The notes beneath the pieces were generated by a model, which made no database searches, was not told the DNA's origin, and was given only the letters and a program-made list of their open reading frames with translations. From contig CAJNDS010000224.1 in the NCBI GenBank assembly GCA_905221605.1, forward strand, positions 1,277,085 through 1,341,084: a stretch of DNA of 64,000 nucleotides, given 5' to 3'. Source of the stretch: Symbiodinium natans. Taxonomy: Eukaryota > Sar > Dinophyceae > Suessiales > Symbiodiniaceae. Position numbers and translations under genes: made by a program. Position 1 is the first letter of the stretch. Every line of letters begins with the position of its first letter. Below are positions 29,014-38,744 of this stretch, one piece after another.

Positions 29014-29261
29014 GTACCCTTTGAAGTGAGATCTCCCTACAAGCCCCTTTAAAACCAAACACGATCGTGCACCCTGTCTTCTTCCTACGTTGCCGGGCCT
29101 GGAAGCCCTAAACTCTCCGAAACCCCCTAAACTCCCCCCGCCCCGCCCCAAACCCCCCGAATAAGGTTTAGGGTTTAAGGTTCAGGGTTCAAGATTTAGG
29201 GTTTAGGGTTCCTCCCCCCCCAATCCCTAAAAGCTCAGGGTCCAGGGTTTAGGGAGCCGAG

Positions 29262-29344
29262 GCTTGGCGAACAAGACGATGCTCCCCAACAAGAATGTGA
29301 CGATGCTCAAGCCATGGGCCTCAGCGGGCATCAATCTTTTGCCG
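29262..29344 (+). CDS. Putative exon
   Basis: Acceptor GAGCCGAG, frame LANKTMLPNKNVTMLKPWAS then AGINLLP, donor CCG|GTGAGG. Confidence 0.6.
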
Positions 29345-29963
29345 GTGAGGGGGGGGGGGGAGGAGGGTTGGGAGGATTTAGGGTTTAGGGTTTAGGGTTT
29401 AGGGTTTAGGGCTTGGGGGGGGGGGGGGGGGGGGGGTCCTGAAAACACCACAACCCTCAACCTGAACCTGGCGGGGGACTTTGGAGTTTGGGGGTTTAGG
29501 GCTCAGGGGCTTGCCAGGGCCACCGAGTCAAAGCTTTGTGACAATTATTTCAGGGCTCAGTGTGCTAGCAATCATGGTTTGGGGTTTAGGTTTAGGGTCC
29601 AAAGGCCCTAAACCCCTATAAAGGAAAACGCCTGCACACCCTAAACCCCTGAACACGCGTATACCCCAAACCCTGCTGCAGCCCCGTATATCCCTGAGCC
29701 TAAATCCTCAACACCTCAAGCCCACAATCCTAAACCACTAGACGAAGGGACCCTAAGGGAATAGCATTAGTTTCTGTTTCCGACCCCTATATTAATTGTA
29801 TAAAGGCTTGTAGGGATTTGTGGGTTTACTGCATAGGGTGTAGCGGCGGGAGCCAAGAGTACGAAGCCCTCTATATACACCCAGGAACTTCAGGGGTTAG
29901 GGTTTAGGGTGGGCAACCACGGGTGGGCGGCCTAACCGCTCAACACCTACACCCTACATCCAG

Positions 29964-30043
29964 GAACATTGACACCGTTTGGGACGAGGAGCCGGACGAC
30001 CAGAAGATGCACGAGCAGCGCAAGCCATCGACTCAAAATCAAT
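29964..30043 (+). CDS. Exon 1 of a phase-matched three-exon chain
   Basis: Acceptor CATCCAG, frame NIDTVWDEEPDDQKMHEQRK then PSTQNQ, donor T|GTCCCC leaving one base. Confidence 0.55.
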
Positions 30044-30066
30044 GTCCCCAGCAGTATTCTCGGTAG

Positions 30067-30188
30067 GCCCATTTTGTATGCTCCCTTATTGGGTTTCGCA
30101 AAATCACATTCGGAATATTTCTCAGAGGGTTTTAAGGGCCATCCTAGTATGCATACCGTCCGTGATAACCGGAACAGAAGTAACCATT
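30067..30188 (+). CDS. Exon 2 of the chain, membrane-like
   Basis: Acceptor CTCGGTAG, two bases complete the codon, frame PFCMLPYWVSQNHIRNISQR then VLRAILVCIPSVITGTEVTI, donor ATT|GTAGAC phase 0. VLRAILVCIPSVI is a likely membrane helix. Confidence 0.6.
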
Positions 30189-30233
30189 GTAGACTAGCAC
30201 GAGAGTATTTAGCAAGGCTCCTCTTATCTACAG

Positions 30234-30350
30234 GGCGGTAGTTTAAGAGGGACCCAAAAGGCGGCCACAAAGTGGCGAACCGACATCGGCTCCCTACGTA
30301 CACTTTGGGCTGTTCCGGAGTTCGCCACTTCATGGGTCTCTGTGAGCCAG
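30234..30350 (+). CDS. Exon 3 of the chain
   Basis: After a 45-nt intron with a CCTCTTATCTACAG acceptor the frame reads GGSLRGTQKAATKWRTDIGS then LRTLWAVPEFATSWVSVSQ, donor CAG|GTCTAG. Phase 0 on both sides, 39 codons. I do not recognise the family. Confidence 0.65.
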
Positions 30351-30642
30351 GTCTAGGTCTTAGCGTTTGGGGTTTGGGGGGTTCTGGGGAGGGTTTGATC
30401 GAGCGCCAAACACCTGCGTTCCGCTACATGCAGTTCGGCTGTCCATGAGTATAGTGCACCCCCAATCCTGTTTCGTAGATGCTGCCTGCCAATCAACCTG
30501 CACCCTAAACCCCAAACCCCTAATCAAAATCTTGGGACTCGCAGTAGCTGGTACTCGCAGGGCCCTGAAAGCCCCCCACACTCCTGTTGCCCTGCTTAGT
30601 AGTGCCAAACCCTGAAGCCTAGACCCTCTTAAACCCTAGACC

Positions 30643-30723
30643 CTGGGACGTTCCCCTTATACTACCAGTCCTTACTAGGGAAAAAATAACAGGGGGAACT
30701 GTTAGTATAAGGGGGAGCATCCG
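30643..30723 (+). mobile_element. Family A element, shortened
   Basis: CTGGGACGTTCCCCTTATAC and GTATAAGGGGGAGCATCCG, about 80 bp. Confidence 0.75.
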
Positions 30724-30762
30724 AACCTTAAACCCTCCAAACCCTACCCCCCCCCCCAAAAG

Positions 30763-30836
30763 CTCGATGGCAAAGGAAGCTCAAGTCCCTGGCCGTGCGG
30801 GTGGATCGCATGGCAGGCAGCGTCGGGGTCTGCAGG
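30763..30836 (+). CDS. Putative exon with telomeric donor
   Basis: Frame RWQRKLKSLAVRVDRMAGSV then GVCR, basic amphipathic helix, donor AGG|GTTTAGGG. Confidence 0.5.
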
Positions 30837-30927
30837 GTTTAGGGCTTTTAAGGGGATTAGCAGGGCTCTGAGGGTTCACAAGTCAGAGGTTCCAGGGTTT
30901 AGCCTTTACAGGGTTCCGGGTGTGCAG

Positions 30928-30974
30928 AGCTTCATCGAGTGTACAGGGTTGAAGTTGGCTTTCGTTGAACTTCG
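30928..30974 (+). CDS. Putative exon
   Basis: Acceptor GTGTGCAG, frame SFIECTGLKLAFVEL, donor CG|GTGTTG. Confidence 0.45.
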
Positions 30975-31172
30975 GTGTTGAGGATTTCCGTGCACTCGGA
31001 GCCTTCGCTTGCACGGTTTGGGGTTTAGGGCTTGAGGGGGGGGTTGTTTAATTTAAGGTGGTCTAAGGGTGGAGCCTAGCCCTACACCCAACCCTAAACC
31101 CAAACCCTAAACCCTAGGGGGTAGTAGAAGGGGTGGGTGGGGAGGGAAACCCATGAACTCTGGGCACTTGCA

Positions 31173-31249
31173 ACTGCTTTCTGGCGAGGCGTCTTCGAGG
31201 AGGAGACGAGGGCCCGTCAAGAGCAGCGTCAGGCACTGAGATTTCCTGG
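31173..31249 (+). CDS. Putative exon, charged helix
   Basis: Frame AFWRGVFEEETRARQEQRQA, donor GG|GTCTGG. The acceptor is unclear. Confidence 0.4.
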
Positions 31250-31322
31250 GTCTGGGGTTTAGGGTTTGGGTTTTAGGGTTTAGGGTTGAGTGTTCAAGGA
31301 TGGGGTGCAGGATATCTGAAGT

Positions 31323-31421
31323 ATGCGCCCTTAGAATGTATAGTGTAATTATGCAAGGGCTATAAAACTGGGTTCTACGTACAGTTGAATTTGGGTTACT
31401 AAGTACCATGAACCCCCAAGG
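31323..31421 (+). mobile_element. Family D element, diverged
   Basis: GCGCCCTTAGAATGTATAG, GGGCTATAAAACTGGGTT and TACTAAGTACCATGAACC match the family D core and right arm. Confidence 0.6.
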
Positions 31422-31638
31422 GTCCCTAAACACTACAGCCCCAAACCCGAGAAGGCGCAGGGTGGGGAGAGGGGTTCTACTATTTGGGGGGGATGTAGGG
31501 ATACTCTAGTAGAACTATACTGGGAGTATTTAAGGGGAGGGGCGGTTAGTATTAGGGGGAGAGGATATGTTCTAACCCTAAACCTTCAACCCTCAACCCT
31601 CAACCCTCATCAACCCAAACCCTACCAGCACAAACCAG

Positions 31639-31721
31639 GACACCTCATGGATGAGCTCCACGACGAGCAAATGAAGCGGATCGATGAGATTGGCGTCGGG
31701 CGCCCAGAGTCCAGGGCAAGG
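31639..31721 (+). CDS. Putative exon, charged helix
   Basis: Acceptor CAAACCAG, frame HLMDELHDEQMKRIDEIGVG then RPESRAR, donor G|GTTTTTTG. Confidence 0.55.
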
Positions 31722-31726
31722 GTTTT

Positions 31727-31815
31727 TTGGGTTTAGGGTTTAGGGCTTAGGGCCTAGGGCCTAGGGCTTAGGGCTTAGGGCTTAGGGCTTGGGGTTTAGG
31801 GTTTAGGGTTTAGGT
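31727..31815 (+). repeat. TTTAGGG array with CTTAGGG/CCTAGGG blocks
   Basis: Variant units grouped in blocks. Confidence 0.9.
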
Positions 31816-31851
31816 TCAGGTTTTTTTAGGGTTGAGGGTTTGCGATTTGAG

Positions 31852-31890
31852 ACGCGCGGGTTCAAGGGGTTCAAGGCTTACAAGGGCCTC
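31852..31890 (+). CDS. Putative small exon
   Basis: Frame TRGFKGFKAYKGL, phase 0 on both sides, good donor CTC|GTAAGG. Confidence 0.45.
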
Positions 31891-32240
31891 GTAAGGGACT
31901 TGGGTGGATGGTGGGGCGGGCAGGGGGGGGGGGGGTGGGGGAGGCAGGCAGTGCGTCGGGTTTCGGGGGCAAGGCCAGTAAGATTGGTAGCCCTTAAACC
32001 CTCAAACACTTTTTAGGGTGGTGGGTGCGGGGAGGCAGGCAGTGCGTAGGGTTTAGCAGGCAAGGTATGAAATACTGGGATCATCGGATCATATAATGAC
32101 TCGCGCTGTGCTACAAAAATCCCTTTTGAGGCTTTCGGACCCCAAGCGCTTGAACCCTTAACCTTAACCCCTTTTATGCGTTCATTTAGACCCTAAACCC
32201 TAAACCCTAAACCCTCCCTTTTGGGGGGTTTAGGCTTCAG

Positions 32241-32344
32241 GATCCACAAGGTTCACCTGCTGAGGAAGAACTCGATCAAGCAATGGCCGAGCTCGCCGCC
32301 TACATTGTGGAATTCATGCGCCGGCAGAGCCCCCGGATGAAGAG
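32241..32344 (+). CDS. Putative exon, charged helix
   Basis: Acceptor GGCTTCAG, frame DPQGSPAEEELDQAMAELAA then YIVEFMRRQSPRMK, donor AG|GTTTCG. 34 clean codons. Confidence 0.6.
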
Positions 32345-32863
32345 GTTTCGGGTTTAGAGTTTAGGGTTTAGGGTTTGGGGTGCAGGGTTCAGGGTGTAGG
32401 CTGTGTAGGGTGTACAGTGTCTAGCCTGTATTGGTTGTTGAGGCTGTATAGGCTGCGTACGGTTGAGGCTGTATGGGTTTAGGGTTCAAGGCCTTCCAGG
32501 GTGTGTTTTGGGGTTTCAGGGGCTTAGAATGCGCCCAGCAGGCCACGACTCCCTCCACGCAGAGGGATGTCTTCCCTCCTAAACCCGCCCGGCAGCCGAT
32601 TTTTGGAGAAACCTCAACCTGCTGATGCTCCTGATGCGCGGCCCTCTGGTTTCTGGGGGGGGGTCGGTGGGGGTCCGGGGAGCGTTCGGGGCCATAGCCG
32701 GCGTTGGATCTGCTTATGCGGGTGACGTATTCTAGAGAAGTGGCCCCTAGAGATTCTACCCTTTTTCGAACCACAATTTCATCATTATCAAGCGCGTTAG
32801 ATGCCATTGTCCATGCTGCTCATGATTATGAGTCGTGAAACTTCTGCTGAGCTACTGCGTTAG

Positions 32864-32956
32864 ATGCCCGCGCTTCAAAAGCGCCGCCACATGCTTGGAC
32901 TGTCCAGGTTTCGCAAAGAGCTCCACGACACGTTTTCAGCTCTCTTCAGCACCTGG
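32864..32956 (+). CDS. Putative exon
   Basis: Acceptor GCGTTAG, frame MPALQKRRHMLGLSRFRKEL then HDTFSALFSTW, GA donor near 32,957. Confidence 0.45.
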
Positions 32957-33221
32957 GATGCAAGTGTAGTGTGCTGTATCCCTTAGCTCTGGGCCGCGGT
33001 TTAGGGGCAACGGTTTAGGGTTTCCGTCTAGTAGCTGCGGCATCTGACGAAGTAAAGCACCAGCCCGAAAGCCCCTGATAAAAGCCCTCCGCCCTTTTAA
33101 GGTCGTTAAAGCCCTTCCTTATATTACGCACTTAACCCCTCATCCCGGAATCCTAGACCTCCCACAACCCAAACCCCTGAACCTCGTAAACCCTTAAAAC
33201 CCTGCGAACATCCTAAGCCCT

Positions 33222-33495
33222 AGACCTAAACCCTAAACCCTAAACCCTAAACCCTAAACCCTAAACCCTAAACCCTAAACCCTAAACCCTAAACCCTAAA
33301 CCCTAAACCCTAAACCCTAAACCCTAAACCCTAAACCCTAAACCCTAAACCTAACCCTAAACCCTAAACCCTAAACCCTAAACCCTAAACCCTAAACCCT
33401 AAACCCTAAACCCTAAACCCTAAACCCTAAACCCTAAACCCTAAACCCTAAACCCTAAACCCTAAACCCTAAACCCTAAACCCTAAACCCGAACC
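33222..33495 (-). repeat. Second longest CCCTAAA array
   Basis: About 38 units with one CCTAA slip. Confidence 0.97.
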
Positions 33496-33510
33496 CAGGT
33501 GAGTTGCAGG

Positions 33511-33549
33511 ACCAGGTCGAATTCCTGAAGCCTAGGCTTGCGGCGCGGG
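33511..33549 (+). CDS. Possible small exon
   Basis: Acceptor GTTGCAG, frame DQVEFLKPRLAAR, GC donor. Confidence 0.4.
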
Positions 33550-33838
33550 GCCCCTAAACGCTGTGTTTTGTTGTTAGGAGGGTTTAGGGTTTAGGGTTTA
33601 GGGTTTAGGGTTTAGGGTTTAGGGTTTAGGGTTTGGGGTTTAGGGTTTAGGATTTAGGGTTTAGGGATTAGGGAGTTTTGGGACTTGTGCTTATGTGTTT
33701 GATTTTGTGTTGTTTGGGGTTTGGGTTAAGGGTGTAGACGGTTTAGGGTTTTGGCTTAGGGTTTGGGCCATAGGCTTTGGTGGCTTATTGGGATCCAGGG
33801 TCCACGGCGCCGCCCCTAATCCCTAAACCCTCAATAAG

Positions 33839-33871
33839 GGCCCAAGTGCACCTTCATTCACTGGGGCGCAT
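33839..33871 (+). CDS. Possible small exon
   Basis: Acceptor CAATAAG, frame GPSAPSFTGAH, donor GTAGGG. Confidence 0.35.
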
Positions 33872-34127
33872 GTAGGGTATCTTAGACGGTGCTTGCGGCA
33901 TTCAGGGCGTGGCATAGGGTTTAGAGTTTATAGGGTTTAGGGTTCGGGCGCTCTTCTCTTTCAGGATTTCGGTAGAACCCTCAATTTAGCCCTGCCAGCA
34001 CCCCAAACCCCAAACCCTAAACCCTAAATCCTAAATTGCAAGGCTTAGAGTTCAGGGAATGCCCTCTTCCAGCCCGACGACCTCGTCAGCCCTACCCCTA
34101 AACCTCTAAGAAGCCCTAAGCCCCTAA

Positions 34128-34190
34128 ATGAGCGCACTTAGAGCAACCTTTGTGCCCTTTAAAAGGGAGATGTACATGAATTACTGGCTG
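34128..34190 (+). CDS. Exon before a family B intron
   Basis: Frame MSALRATFVPFKREMYMNYW then L to donor CTG|GTTCTTAG in phase 0. The exon may begin at the acceptor ACTTAG (34,139-34,141). Confidence 0.6.
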
Positions 34191-34288
34191 GTTCTTAGTA
34201 GGGAATGAGGGAATGAGGCACCCTACATAATCCCTTCATTAAAGGGTATATACAGGGCCCTATGCCCTCATTCCCGACTCAGAACCAG
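34191..34288 (+). mobile_element. Family B element that is exactly an intron (98 nt)
   Basis: TIR left CTG|GTTCTTAGTAGGGAATGA, right TCATTCCCGACTCAGAACCAG. The GT of the left TIR and the AG of the right TIR are the splice sites. Removing it joins MYMNYWL to GDYVHGYSRQ without frame change. Confidence 0.75.
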
Positions 34289-34319
34289 GGGGATTATGTA
34301 CATGGCTACTCTAGGCAGG
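34289..34319 (+). CDS. Exon after the family B intron
   Basis: Frame GDYVHGYSRQ in phase 0, donor G|GTTGAAG leaving one base, which suits the exon at 34,391. Confidence 0.6.
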
Positions 34320-34390
34320 GTTGAAGTGATTCCCAAACCCTGAACCCTGAACCCTAAACCCTAAACCCCTAAATGTGTGCCCGTGCCAAG

Positions 34391-34444
34391 GCTGGAAGCA
34401 CGCGGACGCGTACTGGCAGATGCCATTGAGGAGGAGCACGCGTG
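34391..34444 (+). CDS. Putative next exon
   Basis: Acceptor TGCCAAG. The two-base start completes the codon and gives WKHADAYWQMPLRRSTR, donor G|GTAGCT. Confidence 0.5.
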
Positions 34445-34642
34445 GTAGCTTTGGGGCTCAGGAGGCCCAAAACCTCTACAGTAGACCTGAAACCGCAAAC
34501 CCCTAAACCCCCAAACCCCAATTTCGGAACTACAGCTCCTTTTTTGAAGGACACCCTAAACCCTTGACCCCCCAAGGGTCCGTTGTTGGTTATGCCTTGG
34601 GGCGGGGAGTTTCAGGCTGGCTTCTTCGGATGGCCGCATTCT

Positions 34643-34718
34643 CAGGGTTTAGGGTTTAGGGTTTAGGGTTTAGGGTTTAGGGTTTAGGGTTTAGGGTTTA
34701 GGGTTTAGGGTTTAGGGT
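34643..34718 (+). repeat. TTTAGGG array
   Basis: About 11 perfect units. Confidence 0.95.
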
Positions 34719-34850
34719 CGGCGACTTGATGATCAGGATATTTGGCTGAATCCACCTCGCCTTTTAGCTGCAGGGTCCCCTGCGCGACAACAGGTGGGCG
34801 TCCATCTGAGAGCCCTGAGGAGCTTGTCAGGTTGCGGTATACATGTTACC

Positions 34851-34960
34851 AGCGTAAGTGAACGTGTCGCCGGCGAGTGCAGAGTTTAGGCGGTTAGAGA
34901 AACACAGCGTAAATGAACGTGTCGCCGACGGGTGTAGAGTTTAGGCGGTTAGAGAAACAC
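34851..34960 (+). repeat. 55-bp tandem duplication
   Basis: Two adjacent 55-bp units (34,851-34,905 and 34,906-34,960), each containing AACGTGTCGCCG and TTTAGGCGGTTAGAGAAACA. They differ at a few positions only. Confidence 0.9.
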
Positions 34961-35154
34961 AGGCGAAACCTTAAACTCCAACCCCCAAACCCTGATGCAA
35001 CAAAAAAAGAATGAAGTGAATAGACGCCGTTGTAGAATGTAACTTTCTCTGTCTATGTTGCGGTAGCTATGGAGTTCTGAAGATTAAGTGATGTTTTGTT
35101 GTTTCGAGGGTGACTCCCGCCAAGCCTCAGGGCATTGATTTTCTACTATTTCCT

Positions 35155-35215
35155 TATGAACCCCCACAAAGTAAGAGACAATAATCCCTATATTGCCCTT
35201 ACAAGGAAGAACTTT
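35155..35215 (+). mobile_element. Family I element
   Basis: Core AATAATCCCTATATTGCCCT then AAGGAAGAACTT, ending in a T-tract/G-tract. Similar at 49,716 and 59,671. Confidence 0.5.
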
Positions 35216-35295
35216 TGCTTTTTTCTTTGGGGAGGGGGGGGGGGGGTTGCAGCAAATCTAGTTTAGGTGTTGGGTATGGGTCTGCCATCCTACAG

Positions 35296-35357
35296 TTGCC
35301 GACCAGGAGAAAAAGGAGCGTCAGAAGCAGTACTCTGAGATCTTGGATCCCGTGAAG
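35296..35357 (+). CDS. Putative exon, charged helix
   Basis: Acceptor CCTACAG, frame ADQEKKERQKQYSEILDPVK, GC donor AAG|GCATGC. Confidence 0.6.
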
Positions 35358-35759
35358 GCATGCGTGTGGAGTTTCGGATTTCGAGGTTTGGAACCCCAAG
35401 CCCTATAAGCCCTAAACCCCAAACCTAGGCACAACAAATGCTTTCTTGCCCTGAGGTTCCAGGTCCATGCATACGACTTCCTTAGGAACAGGGTTTATTG
35501 GGTTCATTGGGTCTACAGGGTTTATAGGGTTTGGAGGATTAGAGGGTTTTGAGGATGCAGGGTCTAGGGTTTCGGGTGTCGCCTAGATAAGTTCGGAATG
35601 GAAACCAACCCAGTGAAAGGGGGATGGAGGTTGCGCTAGAGTTTACGGTTTAGGGTTTAGAGTTGAGGCTTTAAGTGGGAAGGGGTCAGGCGTAAAGAGT
35701 CCATGTCGCAGAACCCTCGGTTGCAGAAGAAACCGGTAACTCAGCCACCTCTACCACGA

Positions 35760-35938
35760 GGGTCCCTAAACCCTTGAACCCCTAAAACCCTAAACCCTAA
35801 CCCCTGAACCCTGGCCCCTAAACCCTAAACCCTAACCCCTGAACCCTAACCCTAAACCCTAAACCGTAAACCCTAAACCCTAAGCCCTAAACCCTAAACC
35901 CAAACCCTAAACCCTAAACCCTAAACCCTAAACCCTAG
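35760..35938 (-). repeat. CCCTAAA array with variants
   Basis: Mixed CCCTAAA, CCCCTGAA and CCCTAAG. Confidence 0.9.
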
Positions 35939-36027
35939 CCTCCGACTGTCATGGACGTGACCCTCTGGAATCGCGAGCTGAGACTACATACTGCTAAACC
36001 TTGGCAACCGTGCGCTTCGGGATGCTT
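35939..36027 (+). CDS. Putative exon
   Basis: Acceptor CCCTAG at the end of the array, frame PPTVMDVTLWNRELRLHTAK then PWQPCASGC, donor TT|GTAACT. Confidence 0.6.
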
Positions 36028-36049
36028 GTAACTTTCCCATCTCACTCAG

Positions 36050-36165
36050 TAGCCGAGTGCGGAACCATGCGGAACCTTAAAACCTATTGGGGTATATATT
36101 CTCCTACCAGAATTGAAAGGTTAACCCTTTGTCTGGCCCACTCTTCATACTTCTCAGAGGGTTTT
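36050..36165 (+). mobile_element. Family H element
   Basis: CTCAGTAGCCGAG, GGGGTATATATTCTCCTACC, AGAATTGAAAGGTTAACC and TGGCCCACTCT. Copies at 46,035, 46,430, 58,155 and 61,744. Confidence 0.55.
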
Positions 36166-36182
36166 TAAAACATCAAGTATCT

Positions 36183-36306
36183 AAACCCTAAACCCTAAAC
36201 CCTAAACCCTAAACCCTAAACCCTAAACCCTAAACCCTAAACCCTAAACCCTAAACCCTAAACCCTAAACCCTAAACCCTAAACCCTAAACCCTAAACCC
36301 TAAACC
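36183..36306 (-). repeat. CCCTAAA array
   Basis: About 17 perfect units, 17 bp before the acceptor at 36,323. Confidence 0.97.
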
Positions 36307-36323
36307 CATCCAGCCCCTGAAAG

Positions 36324-36377
36324 GTCCAGATCGCCAAGCTTGAACGGGGCCTCAATCGGGAGCAGCAGATCCGACAG
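36324..36377 (+). CDS. Putative exon, coiled-coil-like
   Basis: Acceptor CTGAAAG, frame VQIAKLERGLNREQQIRQ, donor CAG|GTCCCA, phase 0 on both sides. Confidence 0.6.
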
Positions 36378-36481
36378 GTCCCACCCTTCCCCCCCCCGGC
36401 TTCGCACGGTGCCGCGGCCACAGACGCGGTACACGCTCTCTGTGCTTCTTTTCCTCTGCCGCCATATGTGTTCCATGCTTC

Positions 36482-36507
36482 TTTTTTTTTTTTTTTGGGG
36501 GGGGGGG
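36482..36507 (+). repeat. T-tract/G-tract composite
   Basis: About 15 T followed by about 11 G. Confidence 0.95.
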
Positions 36508-36641
36508 TGTGATGGGCTTCTGAACAAGGTAGCTACGCACTGGATTTGTTTTTGCCAAGTGCCAAAGCGAGCCGGAACGGGTAAGGATTTTAACCGGGCT
36601 AAACCCTAAACCCCTAATCCCCAGCCCTAAACCCTAGCCAG

Positions 36642-36701
36642 GCGTTTATTTTGGGTATGGATGCGATTTTCAAGGCTCAGGCACTCCTCGAAGGCCCGCA
36701 G
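36642..36701 (+). CDS. Putative exon
   Basis: Acceptor CTAGCCAG, frame AFILGMDAIFKAQALLEGPQ, directly followed by a G run. Confidence 0.5.
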
Positions 36702-37031
36702 GGGGGGGGGGGGGGGGGGGCCTTTTGTCGGGTTTAGGGTTTAGGGTTTAGGATTGAGGGTTTAGGTTCTTTGGGGGCTGATTGCCCTTGTGATAGAGCG
36801 CCCGGCCGACCCGCCGCGCCTTTCCTTTCAATTTTCTTTGGGGGGACACGAGTCGAAGACCGACTTGCAGTCAAGTTGTTACGGTAGCAAGGCCTGACGC
36901 CGTAACAGTCCTTGAGCCCGAACCCCGAAACCCAAATTCCCCCGGAGTCTAGAAACCTGAGCCCGAAACCCTAAACTCTCCAAACCCTAAGCCCAAACCC
37001 CCAGCCCTAAACTCTCCAAACCCTAAACCAT

Positions 37032-37077
37032 GTCTAGCAAGGCGCAGGCGTCTCAACGAGAGCCCTGCGCTGCTAGG
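37032..37077 (+). CDS. Possible first exon
   Basis: ATG in ACCATGTCT starts MSSKAQASQREPCAAR (first base near 37,030-37,032), phase-0 donor AGG|GTTTAGGG. Joins 37,141 in phase. An internal acceptor GCGCAG at 37,047 is an alternative. Confidence 0.45.
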
Positions 37078-37140
37078 GTTTAGGGTTACAGGGTCCGGCC
37101 TAGAGGCGTAGGGCTTAGGGTTTAGGATTTAGGGCGTGAG
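37078..37140 (+). other. Telomeric intron (63 nt)
   Basis: GTTTAGGGTTACAGGG, a short middle, then GGGCTTAGGGTTTAGGATTT and AGGGCGTGAG. Flanking frames are in phase 0. Confidence 0.5.
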
Positions 37141-37164
37141 CAACAGGCAGAAGAGCTGTGCGGA
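37141..37164 (+). CDS. Small exon with canonical donor
   Basis: Frame QQAEELCG, donor GTGAGT. Next candidate exon 37,257-37,286 reads LSFSCRLDAA with donor GTGAGG, also phase 0. Confidence 0.45.
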
Positions 37165-37977
37165 GTGAGTTCAGTCAGTTCATGCAACCACAAGGCCCTA
37201 AGCCCTCATAGGGCAACAGCTCTCAGAACGCAGGGCACCATGTAGTTAGCAGTCAGTTGAGCTTCTCATGCCGACTGGATGCCGCGGTGAGGCTCGTGTT
37301 CACAAGCCGGACTTAGCATCATGTGGTCCTCAAAAGGGTATACCCCCCAAAAAACCTAAGACTTGGACTAGCAAGAATATTCTAAGTCAGTGTTAGGGAT
37401 CCTTTTTACTTTTTGGGATATGGGCTTTCTTTTATACAAACACAAAGGATCCTTTTTCTTCCTAGGGGAACAGGGATTAAGTATTTCGGTGCACCAAATT
37501 TAGGAGAGGTTTGGAGAGCCCTATGACAGAAAAAGTGCCGATCTTCTGGGCGCCGCTTAGGGAAGCGATTGTGATCAGAGAATAGCCGCTGTGTCACCCT
37601 TGGGTGTCCATAGATGCCTGCAGACAGAATTCCCCAACCGGGATTAGAAGGATAATAGGGTATGCTTTCTTAGTGTGTCCTATCATAAGGAACATTTAGT
37701 GCCATGGTGGTGCAGAAGCCCAAACCCTAAACCCTAATCCCTAAACCCTAAACCCTAAACCCTGAACCCTACTTGGCAAATACCCATGAGAGATTTTCTT
37801 GGTCTCACACATGTCTGCCTGTAACCGGAACCGTTTCTGGATGAATCAGCCCAAGACGCTGGCTTGACAGGTAAGTTTAGGGTTTAGGGTTTAGGGTTTA
37901 GGGTTTGGGGTTTGGGGTTTGGGGTTTGGGGTTTATATGGCGGGGCTGGATTGGTTGCCTTGAAGCCTCCTCTGCAG

Positions 37978-38063
37978 GAAACCTTGCTGATCGGCTCCTG
38001 TCGTTCGCATGGCGACCCCCACGCAGCAGCAGATGTGCGAGCCACCTTCCTGCACAGAGACGG
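37978..38063 (+). CDS. Putative exon
   Basis: Acceptor CTCTGCAG, frame ETLLIGSCRSHGDPHAAADV then RATFLHRD, donor GG|GTATGG. Confidence 0.6.
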
Positions 38064-38119
38064 GTATGGGGCCTGGGGCTTAGGGCTTAGGGTAGGTAGG
38101 GGCATATTTCACATGTCAG

Positions 38120-38223
38120 AACCAATGCCAAGGTTTTTACCTGTCGTTAAGGGTACGCCGTTACTCTTGGCAAACCCTGAAACCCCAAGCTTCAAATCCT
38201 CGAACCAAAGGGAAGGGGTTACA
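38120..38223 (+). CDS. Putative exon
   Basis: Acceptor ATGTCAG, frame PMPRFLPVVKGTPLLLANPE then TPSFKSSNQREGVT, donor ACA|GTTGCG. Confidence 0.4.
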
Positions 38224-38324
38224 GTTGCGAACCCGCACCCCCCCCCCCCCCCCCCCCCCCCCCCAAAACCCTAAACCCTAAACCCCAAAAAAAAAATAGA
38301 CCCCGAACAGTGACCCCAGGGTAG

Positions 38325-38365
38325 GGGCTGGAGTTTTCGGGATTGAATGAGAACGGGGTTACGAG
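38325..38365 (+). CDS. Putative small exon
   Basis: Acceptor GGGTAG, frame GLEFSGLNENGVT, donor AG|GTGAGC. Confidence 0.5.
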
Positions 38366-38592
38366 GTGAGCGTACACATACCCCCCCTCTAATGTCTTTT
38401 AACTGGGCTTTGGAGTACTATACTTTAATACTTTGTTGGTTGTGGGTTCCTATTATACCTACTTATACCTAAAAAGTATATACTATTTTTCCAGGGCCTA
38501 CCCCAAAGTAGGGTTAAGGGTATGCCCAAGGGGGTATGTTGAATATTTCTCAGACTCCTCCTTCAAAAACTCAAAGCCGATCCAGTGTCCAG

Positions 38593-38631
38593 GCACTTCA
38601 TTCCCAGTTTGAAGGAGAATGGCATCCTTTT
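38593..38631 (+). pseudogene. Duplicate 5' half of the exon at 38,745
   Basis: 35 bp with two mismatches to the start of the exon at 38,745, including its CCAG acceptor, but the match then ends. The copy reads HFIPSLKENGI and lacks the 3' half. Confidence 0.6.
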
Positions 38632-38744
38632 GGGGTTTTGGGCTTAGGGTTAGGGTTTAGGGGTTTAGGGTTCCTAAAGCAGAGGGCCCATAAGGGCCCC
38701 AAAAAAGGGACCACAACTTAGAGAAGCCACCATGGCTTGCCCAG

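Noticed and set aside
34391-34444. YWQMP as a hint of a reverse transcriptase
   Set aside because: Five residues only, and no other polymerase motif in neighbouring exons.
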